A stretch of DNA of 16,326 nucleotides from Clostridia bacterium (GTDB taxonomy: Bacteria > Bacillota > Clostridia > UMGS1883): contig JAJQCX010000068.1 of the NCBI GenBank assembly GCA_021202495.1, positions 1 through 16,326 of the forward strand, written 5' to 3'. Positions within the stretch are counted from its first letter, which is position 1, and each line of letters starts with the position of its first letter. Under the pieces are notes generated by a model. It did not search any database, was not told where the DNA came from, and saw nothing but the letters and a program-made list of their open reading frames with translations. The position numbers were made by a program, and so were the translations under genes. Below, in pieces: positions 7,097 through 14,279 of the stretch.

Positions 7097-7720
7097 TCAC
7101 CTCTTTGCTAATTCTGTCACCAGGTCGCTTACGAACCCGACAACCTTTTCTACCAATGTTACATAAAGCGTTGCGAGGAATATGATTACAACCGCCGCAA
7201 CAAACGTTGCGATAATCATCGCCAAATTCCGTCCCGCGCCGTACTCGTGAATGACGCACAGTCCGCTGAACACAAGGAAGCAGAACCAAATAAGTCCTAT
7301 CATCTGTACCGCGGTGAGTATCATCGTTTCCTCTTCCGTAACAATGTTACTGAATATAACCACGATTATATCGATAACAAGCTTCGGGAAAAGCGAGTAC
7401 GCAAGCACCAAGCATATATCAAGGAATTTACCGCTGCCCTCGAAAATCGCCGTCATGCTCCAGTTGCTCAGAGCAAAGAGCAAATACGGGAACAATCCGA
7501 ATATGAACGTCGTCACGCTGTTCATGTTAAACATTGCATTATCGTTCATTATATAGCCGGTATACTGATACGAAACAATGTTCATTATACCGCTTGCAAG
7601 GAATATCAGCGCCACGAGCAGCAGATTTCCCTTGCCTCTGAACCTCGCCTCATAAAACCCGTCGAACGGGTGAAAGATGACATGGCCCAGATACTTAAAA
7701 TCTTCCGCAAACTTTTTCAT
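7097..7720 (-). CDS. YIP1-family membrane protein
   Basis: An integral membrane protein of 207 residues. The cytoplasmic N-terminus MKKFAEDFKYLGHVIFHPFDGFYEARFRGKG contains the 'HPFDGF' motif that opens many bacterial YIP1-domain proteins. Five hydrophobic segments follow, around LLLVALIFLASGIMNIVSY, FIFGLFPYLLFALSN, ICLVLAYSLFPKLVIDIIVV, MIGLIWFCFLVFSGL and LAMIIATFVAAVVIIFLATL. The LAYSLFPKLV block in helix 3 is also typical of the domain. Its role is unknown; by position between the NHL/TPR and DUF5696 genes it probably assembles with them in the membrane. The frame opens with TTG at 7723 followed by ATG at 7720. GAGGTG lies 7 bases before the ATG and only 4 before the TTG, so the ATG is preferred. 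Confidence 0.85.
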   Translation of the reverse strand: MKKFAEDFKYLGHVIFHPFDGFYEARFRGKGNLLLVALIFLASGIMNIVSYQYTGYIMNDNAMFNMNSVTTFIFGLFPYLLFALSNWSMTAIFEGSGKFLDICLVLAYSLFPKLVIDIIVVIFSNIVTEEETMILTAVQMIGLIWFCFLVFSGLCVIHEYGAGRNLAMIIATFVAAVVIIFLATLYVTLVEKVVGFVSDLVTELAKR

Positions 7721-7731
7721 CAACTTTCACC

Positions 7732-9399
7732 TCACAGTTCTTCGAGCTCGCGCTGCTTCTTGTTGAATTTAACCTCTCCCCAGAGAACCCAAACAATAAA
7801 CGCAACGATAACTATCATCAGCAGAGCAAAATATTTCTGTACAATCTCATTTCTGTAGGATGTGAACGCGGTGGAGTAATATGTCTTGTCGTTGCCGAGC
7901 TTGAAATAATACATCGCACTCTCATATTCGTCCTGCATCAAGAGGTTCTTGCCTATCATGACATAAGCATGGTCATAGTTCGCATTCATCTGAACAACCT
8001 GCATATTGAGCTCGGCAGCCTCGGTGAAGTCGCCCTCAAAATAGTGCTTTTCGGCGTCGAGAATAAGGTCGCCGAATTCCGTTGTCGTGAATATGAACGC
8101 CGTAGCCAAGCTCGAATCTCCCACGATGAGATTGTTGCCCATCCACGCAATACTCGTCGGTGTGTTAAACGTTCCCTTTGTGTTGCCCTCGCCGCCGAAA
8201 ATGCTTATGAGGTTTCCGTCAAAGTTATACACAAACACACGATTGTTCACTGTGTCCAAAAGAGCGTATACACCGTAATCGTTTACCGCAATATCCGTAA
8301 ACGTACTTGTCGTAGACGAATCGTCCATGCTCGGCAAGTCGCCGAACTGTTCGGTGTAACCGAATGTACGAAGCACGTTTTCGCCGTTCGAGTTAAATCT
8401 GAATACCATGTCCTCCGAAGAGGTATCGGTTGTAACCGCATATACGAAACCATCGCTGTCAGCCTGGAGATTGCTGAATGCCGCAGCATAGGTCTTAGAC
8501 ATCTTCTCCTGCTGCTCTTCACTCGCTATGCTCTTCCAGAAATAATCCAAAAGGTTTACCGAAGGAGAGTTAACGCCGAAATAGCGAGAGAAGCTGCCGT
8601 CCGAGTTAAGCTCGATAATACCCTCTGTCGTGTTCTGAACGAGAACGAATATTCTTCCCGAATTATCAACCGTAATCTTAGAAGGTGTAAATTCGGTGTC
8701 GCCGACCATCGTTTCGGGTCTTGTTATTTCACGAACAAGCGCGTAGGAAAGATGGTCAACTTCTTCTTCCTCAACCTCTTCGGCAATTGTTTCTTCAACA
8801 ACCGCCGTTGCTTCTTCAACAGCCTCGCCGTCTTCCTCAACAAGCATTATTGTTGCCTCTTCAACAGCCTCGGCAGCCTCCAAAGCTTCCGCCGCTTCAG
8901 CCGCAACCTCAGCTTCTTCAGCCTCTTCGCCGTAAGCCTTGCGCTCGAGAACAAGCACTCTCGAGTTGCCCGTGTCCGCGATGTATACGTAATCTTCCGT
9001 TACATACACGCCCTCGGGCTTTGAAAGAATCATCTGTTTGTTTGTTTCCTCGCTGACAACAATCTTGCCGTCGGAATCTCTGATTATCTTGATAGAATCG
9101 AGGAAATTGTAATCCGAGTCGAACACGTTCACTCTGCTCTCGGTACTGTCTACTATATAGATAATACCGTTGTAAACGTTAACGTCGTCAACTGAGGAAA
9201 GCGTGATGTCGTCCGGCATCGCCTCATAAGTAATGCTTGTCGAAAGTTCAAACGCGGACAAGCTCTTGTTTGCGCTTCCCCAGTAGTCGTAAATGTAGCT
9301 TGCGTCCTTTGTATGCTCCGCCATAGCAGGTACAGCTTGGAGACAAAATACGAACGCCAGCGCCAATGCCGCAGCAGCGGCTAAAATTCTTTTTGTCAC
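7732..9399 (-). CDS. Secreted NHL propeller/TPR protein with C-terminal membrane anchor
   Basis: A protein of 555 residues. A clear signal peptide (1-27) ends in AVPAMA before EHTKD. Beta-propeller repeats of NHL type follow, with repeating 'YVTEDYVYIADTGNSRVLVL', 'SKITVDNSGRIFVLVQN' and 'ALLDTVNNRVFVYNFDG' blades up to about 440. Residues about 445-510 are helical and TPR-like (EKHYFEGDFTEAAELNMQVV, DHAYVMIGKNLLMQDEYESA). A single membrane helix (about 525-541, ALLMIVIVAFIVWVLWG) and a short charged tail end the protein. The propeller and TPR would thus sit outside, tethered to the membrane, probably as a protein- or glycan-binding scaffold; no enzymatic residues are assigned. Residues 158-213 are an acidic low-complexity insert between propeller blades. 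The GTG at 9399 is the likely start, 8 bases after GGGAGG. An earlier in-frame GTG (9408) overlaps that site. Confidence 0.85.
   Translation of the reverse strand: MTKRILAAAAALALAFVFCLQAVPAMAEHTKDASYIYDYWGSANKSLSAFELSTSITYEAMPDDITLSSVDDVNVYNGIIYIVDSTESRVNVFDSDYNFLDSIKIIRDSDGKIVVSEETNKQMILSKPEGVYVTEDYVYIADTGNSRVLVLERKAYGEEAEEAEVAAEAAEALEAAEAVEEATIMLVEEDGEAVEEATAVVEETIAEEVEEEEVDHLSYALVREITRPETMVGDTEFTPSKITVDNSGRIFVLVQNTTEGIIELNSDGSFSRYFGVNSPSVNLLDYFWKSIASEEQQEKMSKTYAAAFSNLQADSDGFVYAVTTDTSSEDMVFRFNSNGENVLRTFGYTEQFGDLPSMDDSSTTSTFTDIAVNDYGVYALLDTVNNRVFVYNFDGNLISIFGGEGNTKGTFNTPTSIAWMGNNLIVGDSSLATAFIFTTTEFGDLILDAEKHYFEGDFTEAAELNMQVVQMNANYDHAYVMIGKNLLMQDEYESAMYYFKLGNDKTYYSTAFTSYRNEIVQKYFALLMIVIVAFIVWVLWGEVKFNKKQRELEEL
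8761..8928 (-). other. Acidic Glu/Ala/Val-rich tract in the NHL/TPR protein
   Basis: Encodes residues 158-213 of the NHL/TPR protein, dominated by Glu, Ala and Val (for example EEAEEAEVAAEAAEALEAAE and VVEETIAEEVEEEE). It interrupts the propeller between the 'TGNSRVLVLERKAYG' strand and the 'LSYALVREITRPE' strand, so it is probably an exposed loop. Composition resembles the tract at 5716-5838 in the DUF5696 gene, although the two host proteins are unrelated. Confidence 0.8.
8807..8872 (-). repeat. Direct repeat of 21 bases at 45-base period in the acidic tract
   Basis: Bases 8807-8827 and 8852-8872 agree at 20 of 21 positions (single T/C difference at the sixth base). On the coding strand each encodes EAVEEAT, giving a 15-residue period. 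This looks like an in-frame duplication that has lengthened the acidic insert. Confidence 0.75.
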
Positions 9400-9407
9400 A
9401 ATCTGCA

Positions 9408-9413
9408 CCTCCC
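9408..9413 (-). promoter_or_regulatory. Ribosome binding site that decides a GTG start
   Basis: GGGAGG on the minus strand, 8 bases before the GTG at 9399-9397. The earlier in-frame GTG (9408-9406) shares a base with this site and cannot be used with it. The signal peptide is intact from the later GTG. Confidence 0.65.
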
Positions 9414-10343
9414 TTAATCTTTCATACCGGACGAAGCCATCGTCTCAATAACGTTACTCTGCGAAACAAGGAATACAATCAACGGAACAATAAGCATTAT
9501 CAAGCTTACCGCCGAGGATACACCGGTTCTTACGATACCCGAAGACAATATCTGCGAAAGCGCGTATGTAACGGGCTTGAGCTTCTCGGTGTAAAGATAT
9601 GTGCCGCCTGTCGTGCCCCACAAGCTCTGGAAGGAAAGGATAATAAGCGTTACCCAAGCGGGCTTGGAAAGAGGCATGATTATCGACCAATATATCTTAA
9701 ATTCACTTGCACCGTCAATCTTACACGACTCCAATAGGGACATCGGTATGTGCGTCATATTGTTTCTCATCAGGTACAAGCCCATCGTTGAGCCTACCGC
9801 CGGCAGTACAACCGCCCAGTATGTGTCTATAAGACCCATGTAGCTCATGATTAAGTAGTTGGGGATTGCCGTAACCGAGCTGTTGAACATGAGTGAGTAT
9901 ACGATAATCGAGCTCATCATTCTCGAACCCGGGAATGTGTATTTTGCCAAGGGGTACGCCGCCATCGAGGCGAATATAACCGAACCCACCGTGCCGAGCA
10001 ATACTATAAACACGGTATTGAATATGTACCTTGAGAACGGAACGCTCGTATTGCCTATCAGCTGATACATATCTCTGAAGTTGTCGAGCGTCGGGTTAAC
10101 AACGTAGAACTTCGGCGGATAGATGAATATTTCGTTCAGCGGCTTAAATGCGTTAATTACGATAAGATACAGCGGCAGAACGCTTATAATTCCGAATAAT
10201 CCGAGGAATATTCCGAGACCTATATCCGTTCCGAGCGCACGGTTTCTTCTTGTAATTCTTCTGTGCGCCAGCCATGCCGAAATCTGTTTGAAAGGAGGTA
10301 CCTTCACAAGCGCATCGTGTATCATTTTAAATAACTTTTTCAT
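9414..10343 (-). CDS. Carbohydrate ABC transporter permease, MalG-type (pair 1)
   Basis: An inner-membrane permease of 309 residues from the CUT1/MalG family. A basic cytoplasmic tail (1-38) precedes about six hydrophobic helices. The EAA loop reads LLESCKIDGASEFKIYWSII at about 204-223: E205, D210 and G211 are present, but the two alanines of 'EAA' are Ser206 and Cys207. This is a variant, still followed by the usual MPLSKP. The C-terminus ends SNVIETMASSGMKD, typical of this family. The gene follows its MalF-type partner by 3 bases and precedes the NHL/TPR gene by 14. AAGGGTGG upstream is the probable ribosome binding site. It should form one heterodimeric channel with the 10347-11288 product. 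Confidence 0.92.
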   Translation of the reverse strand: MKKLFKMIHDALVKVPPFKQISAWLAHRRITRRNRALGTDIGLGIFLGLFGIISVLPLYLIVINAFKPLNEIFIYPPKFYVVNPTLDNFRDMYQLIGNTSVPFSRYIFNTVFIVLLGTVGSVIFASMAAYPLAKYTFPGSRMMSSIIVYSLMFNSSVTAIPNYLIMSYMGLIDTYWAVVLPAVGSTMGLYLMRNNMTHIPMSLLESCKIDGASEFKIYWSIIMPLSKPAWVTLIILSFQSLWGTTGGTYLYTEKLKPVTYALSQILSSGIVRTGVSSAVSLIMLIVPLIVFLVSQSNVIETMASSGMKD

Positions 10344-10346
10344 TTA

Positions 10347-11288
10347 TCAAGTACCCACCCTTCTGAGAACCTTCTGCACAAGAATGTTCGCAAATATCAT
10401 TATCAAGAACAGGATAACGGCGATTGCCGACGCGTAACCCATCTCATAACGTTGATTGCCGTAGTCATTCAAGTGGTTCAAGATAAAGTGACCTGCGTAG
10501 TTTACAGTCGGATAGCCCATCAGGGAGTCGGCTATGCTCGCAACACCGAACGAAGATGTAATCTGCGTAACGGCGCCGAACATCAGCTGCGGCTTCATCG
10601 AAGGAAGGGTTATGTACCACAGCTCCTGCCAACGGTTCTTAATACCGTCAATTGCACCCGCTTCATAGAGCGCCTTATCCTGCGACTGCAAACCTGCGAC
10701 GAACGACAGGAAGCCTACGCCGAGCGACAGCCACAGCTGTACGATAATAAGTATCGGCATGATGTATTCTTCCGTCTCAAACCACAGTATTGGGCTTGAA
10801 ATAATGTTGAGCCTCAGCAGGTATGCGTTTATGTAGCCGTAGGAGTCCGAGGAGAAGAGCAGCTTCCATATTACATACGCGTTACCCGAAATGGACGGCG
10901 CGTAGAATACGAGTGTCATAACCGCTCTTGCCTTCGGCGGAAGTTCATTGATAACCCATGCGAATACAAAGCACATAAGGTAGCTGACAGGACCTGTTAC
11001 GATAGCGAAGAACAATGTGTTCCTTACCGCGATAGCGAAAACGCTGTCGTTTACCGCAAGGTCAATGTAGTTTTTAAGACCGATGAAATCGGGCATCTGG
11101 AGCATGTTGAAGTTTGTAAGGCTCAGCACCATCGAAACCGCTACCGGAAGCACCGTGAACAAAATGAAGATAATCGCGAAGGGAAGTATCAAAATATATT
11201 TATCCCTGTGCAGTCTCCAAGCGTTCTTCCATTCCATCGCCTGCGCTTTTTGCTTCTTCTTTTTGGTTTTAGTTTTCTGCTCAGTCAT
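10347..11288 (-). CDS. Sugar ABC transporter permease, MalF-type (pair 1)
   Basis: An inner-membrane permease of 313 residues from the CUT1 MalF class. The N-terminal tail is very Lys-rich (MTEQKTKTKKKKQKAQ), followed by about six hydrophobic helices beginning at YILILPFAIIFILFTVLP. The EAA loop reads LYEAGAIDGIKNRWQELWYI at about 207-226, with E209, A210, D214 and G215 kept, and then TLPSMKP. The start overlaps the end of the large solute-binding protein gene by 8 bases (ATGACTGA), with GAGGAGGG upstream inside that gene. The direct linkage to the binding protein upstream and to the MalG-type gene downstream makes these three the core of one importer. The substrate cannot be read from the sequence. 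Confidence 0.92.
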   Translation of the reverse strand: MTEQKTKTKKKKQKAQAMEWKNAWRLHRDKYILILPFAIIFILFTVLPVAVSMVLSLTNFNMLQMPDFIGLKNYIDLAVNDSVFAIAVRNTLFFAIVTGPVSYLMCFVFAWVINELPPKARAVMTLVFYAPSISGNAYVIWKLLFSSDSYGYINAYLLRLNIISSPILWFETEEYIMPILIIVQLWLSLGVGFLSFVAGLQSQDKALYEAGAIDGIKNRWQELWYITLPSMKPQLMFGAVTQITSSFGVASIADSLMGYPTVNYAGHFILNHLNDYGNQRYEMGYASAIAVILFLIMIFANILVQKVLRRVGT

Positions 11289-14256
11289 TTATTACATTTC
11301 CCTCCTCATCCAAACGTGAAAGATGGAACTCTTCACGCTTAATAGTAAGCTCATCGTTAATTTCCTTAACGTTGAGATACAACGCCTCTCTCGGGTTCTG
11401 ACCGTCTGTTACAACGTCATCGAATGCGTATGTAACCTCACGGCTCGTCATGTAGTAGCCCGGAACATCCGGCACGCCGACGGTGTTTTCAAACTGTTCA
11501 ACAAGAACGTTCGCCTGATCTGTCGACCACGGAAGCTGCTTCAAGACTGCTGTGTTTGCCGTTGCGTATCTTGCGCCGCCGCCGAGCTGAGCTTCAATCG
11601 TGTTACCGTACTGGAGCTGAACGTCATCCGAAAGCCACCACTTCAGGAAGTTCCATGCCTCGTCAATCTGGTCGGAGGACTGCATTATCATAGTATGCGT
11701 CGATGTTGATACCGAAGAGTGATCAACCTCTCCCGTTTCCGGATCCTCATAACCCGGCATAAGAGCGAAGCCCCACAGACCCTTGATTTCGGGTGCGGAT
11801 ACTTCCAATGTGTTAAAGAGCGTGTAATCCGCAATACCGAGCGGAATTTCACCCGTTCTGAAACGGTTGGTGAAGTCTGCCGATACGGGCAGCGCATATG
11901 TTGTGAAGAAGTCGGTCAATCTCTTGAACGCGAGCATTGCGGGTTCATCGCGAAGACCCGATTCAATACCGTAATCCTTGCCCGTTTCATCATATACATA
12001 TCCGTTCTCGCTCACCGTTCCCGCCGCGCCGTGGTAAACGTCGCCGCCGTACTGGAATACCATCGAGGTGTAAATACCCGTTGTCGGAATGTAGAAATCG
12101 TAATTTTCAATGTGCAGAACATTTATAGCCTCTTCAACGTCGTCCCATGTTTCGGGAACCTCCAAACCGAGCTCTTCAAGAATATCCGAGCGGTAGAAGA
12201 GAACGTAGAAGGACTGTGTTTCCGGCAAACCGTAAACGCCGCCGTTATACGTCGCCGTATCAAGCGCGCTGTCGTAGAACCTGTCGCTTACAAATTCATC
12301 GAAATCGTCAAACTGCGACAAATCAACTATTGCTCCACGCACCGCATAGTCGACAACGCTTGACTGTGCGTTTGCAAGCGATACATCCGGACCCGTTCCC
12401 GCAAGAATCGAGGGAAGCAGTACGCCCGAAGGAATGAGCTGCAAATTAACGCTGTTTTCATATCCGCTGTCTATAAGGTTTCTGATAATCGTAGCCTGGT
12501 CACGACCGGATGCAATCCAAACCTTGAGCGAATCACCCGATACATCCGAATCGGAGGATATCGTCGAGCTGTCCGTAAAGAATGTAGCAAAGAATCTTAT
12601 CATTTCGTGACCGATTGCAACAAAGCTGTTGGGCTCTGCGCTCTTAAGCTCCGCGTTGGGCTTTGAAAGCGTAATAGAGTCAACCTCAAGCGGCATCGAA
12701 GCTATGTCAAGCATCCAGTCGCCGAGCGCCGAAATGTTGCTCTTGAAGTCCGAAACCTGGTCAACAACCTCGTCCGGGTCTTCCGCAAATTCCTCGCACT
12801 GCTGTGCAACCTTTTCAATCTGAACCGCGCCCGAGCCCTTTTCACCGGTTATTTCAATAAGCTCGTCAACAACGCTGTTAAGAATTGCTGCCTGCTCTTC
12901 CATTGCCTTCTGGAAGCCCGGAACCTTTGTTCCTATTTCATAGTCTATGTAAGAATCCGGCACCGTACCTGTTATCTGAACGACCTTGCGGTACATTGTG
13001 TTCAAAACAAGCACACTGTCCTCAACCTCCGACAGCACGTGCGCGAAGTCGCCCAAAACAACTTCCATCGTTATCGTGTTTTCGCCCTTGTCAAAGTAGA
13101 ACAAAAGCGGTTCGTCGTCCATCGAGATTACATAGTTCTCAAAGTTCGTCGCATATTCGAAGCCGACCTTTTCAGCTTCCTTGAACGGAGTTTCACCGTT
13201 AATCTTTATGCTTCTGAAGCTCATTACACCGCGGTTCGTGTTCTGTCTTGCTCTCAGCGTAATCTGATAATAGCCGGGAGTTTCAACATTGAACGTCCAT
13301 GTAATTGAATCGCCCGCCGTAGCCCATGTGTCGCCGCCCATGGTGTTCAGCATCTGATACCAGTGGTGATACGGCACCGTGTACGAGCTTGCGTAGTCGG
13401 TCGAAACGTTTATTGAAGGTGTCGACTTTGTTATTTTCGTCGTTGCGCCCTCTTCACATCTCTCCGCCTGGAGAATGATTGCCTGATCGCCCGCGTATTC
13501 TGCACCCTCGTTCTGTGCGCGGTATTCCTCATAGCTCGGAGCTATCGGCGCCGCTTCAAAGACTATCGCGTTTATCTGCAGCGGCTCGCGGCTTCCGATG
13601 AGAGAGAGTGTGTGCTCGCCCGCTTCAAGATAGAATACATACGGCGAGAGCGTTCTCTTGTTTACATCCGATGCGTACATCGTCGTCTGCGGGAACATTT
13701 CAACCGCCGTCGGACGCATTTCGTTGCCGCCCTTATCGGTAACGGTTCCGTTGTCCCATGTTCTCGCAAATTCAATCTGCTCCATGCCGTCGTAGAAGTA
13801 CTCGTCATCAATCTTAAGACCTCTCTGCGGCGTGGATGTTGTTTTCGCAATTGAGATATAGTCAAATCTCAAATTGTAGTAACCTTCTTCTTCAACGGTG
13901 AACGTCCATGTTACATCGCCCGTTTCGGCAATTTGCACGCCTTCAACAATTTCACCGTCGTCATCCGTCGAGGAACCCCATTGCGCCACAGGGTCTCCGT
14001 CCTGTGTCGTTGCGCCGCCGTCGTCAAACGCCGTCACATCAATCACTACTTGTGCGGAAGAAAGATCTTCCTCTCCCGTGTAGCCGACCGAATCGAGATA
14101 TTCGGAATAAGTCGAATCCAAATACTCATCCATAATGCCGACTTCAGCCGTGGAATCGTCGCTGCCGGGAAGCAGGAATGCAAGCGCTACGCAAATCAAT
14201 ATCAGCGCTATCACCGCCGCGACAACGGTCAGCACGATCCGTTTCTTCTTCGTCAT
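11281..14256 (-). CDS. Large membrane-anchored solute-binding protein with two CBM-like domains
   Basis: A protein of 991 residues, about twice the usual 420-550 of sugar-binding proteins. A Lys-rich start and one hydrophobic helix (about 6-29) anchor it; there is no acceptable lipobox. Two related beta-sandwich domains follow, at about 69-236 and 258-428, with matching WTFTVEEEGYYNLRF and WTFNVETPGYYQITL strands, then GLKIDDEYFYDG and SIKINGETPFKE, and an aromatic-rich segment after each. They resemble CBM6/35-type galactose-binding-like domains. A helical stretch (about 430-560) leads to a complete SBP_bac_1 domain (about 575-975), with LAGTGPDVSLAN, YGLPETQSFYVLFYRSDILE and AWNFLKWWLSD typical of the family. 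The likely role is capture of a glycan ligand and delivery to permease pair 1. It lies 23 bases after the lipoprotein gene, with GGAGGG before its start. Confidence 0.9.
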   Translation of the reverse strand: MTKKKRIVLTVVAAVIALILICVALAFLLPGSDDSTAEVGIMDEYLDSTYSEYLDSVGYTGEEDLSSAQVVIDVTAFDDGGATTQDGDPVAQWGSSTDDDGEIVEGVQIAETGDVTWTFTVEEEGYYNLRFDYISIAKTTSTPQRGLKIDDEYFYDGMEQIEFARTWDNGTVTDKGGNEMRPTAVEMFPQTTMYASDVNKRTLSPYVFYLEAGEHTLSLIGSREPLQINAIVFEAAPIAPSYEEYRAQNEGAEYAGDQAIILQAERCEEGATTKITKSTPSINVSTDYASSYTVPYHHWYQMLNTMGGDTWATAGDSITWTFNVETPGYYQITLRARQNTNRGVMSFRSIKINGETPFKEAEKVGFEYATNFENYVISMDDEPLLFYFDKGENTITMEVVLGDFAHVLSEVEDSVLVLNTMYRKVVQITGTVPDSYIDYEIGTKVPGFQKAMEEQAAILNSVVDELIEITGEKGSGAVQIEKVAQQCEEFAEDPDEVVDQVSDFKSNISALGDWMLDIASMPLEVDSITLSKPNAELKSAEPNSFVAIGHEMIRFFATFFTDSSTISSDSDVSGDSLKVWIASGRDQATIIRNLIDSGYENSVNLQLIPSGVLLPSILAGTGPDVSLANAQSSVVDYAVRGAIVDLSQFDDFDEFVSDRFYDSALDTATYNGGVYGLPETQSFYVLFYRSDILEELGLEVPETWDDVEEAINVLHIENYDFYIPTTGIYTSMVFQYGGDVYHGAAGTVSENGYVYDETGKDYGIESGLRDEPAMLAFKRLTDFFTTYALPVSADFTNRFRTGEIPLGIADYTLFNTLEVSAPEIKGLWGFALMPGYEDPETGEVDHSSVSTSTHTMIMQSSDQIDEAWNFLKWWLSDDVQLQYGNTIEAQLGGGARYATANTAVLKQLPWSTDQANVLVEQFENTVGVPDVPGYYMTSREVTYAFDDVVTDGQNPREALYLNVKEINDELTIKREEFHLSRLDEEGNVIND

Positions 14257-14279
14257 TGTTCACTCATCCCTCCGTTTCA

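Noticed and set aside
8761..8928. Possible CRISPR-like or microsatellite array
   Set aside because: The repeats are in frame, imperfect and encode a continuous Glu/Ala-rich segment. There are no uniform spacers and no cas genes.
7969..9024. Plus-strand open frame of 351 codons
   Set aside because: It is antisense to the NHL/TPR gene, which has a signal peptide, recognisable blades and a TPR. The antisense product has no recognisable feature.
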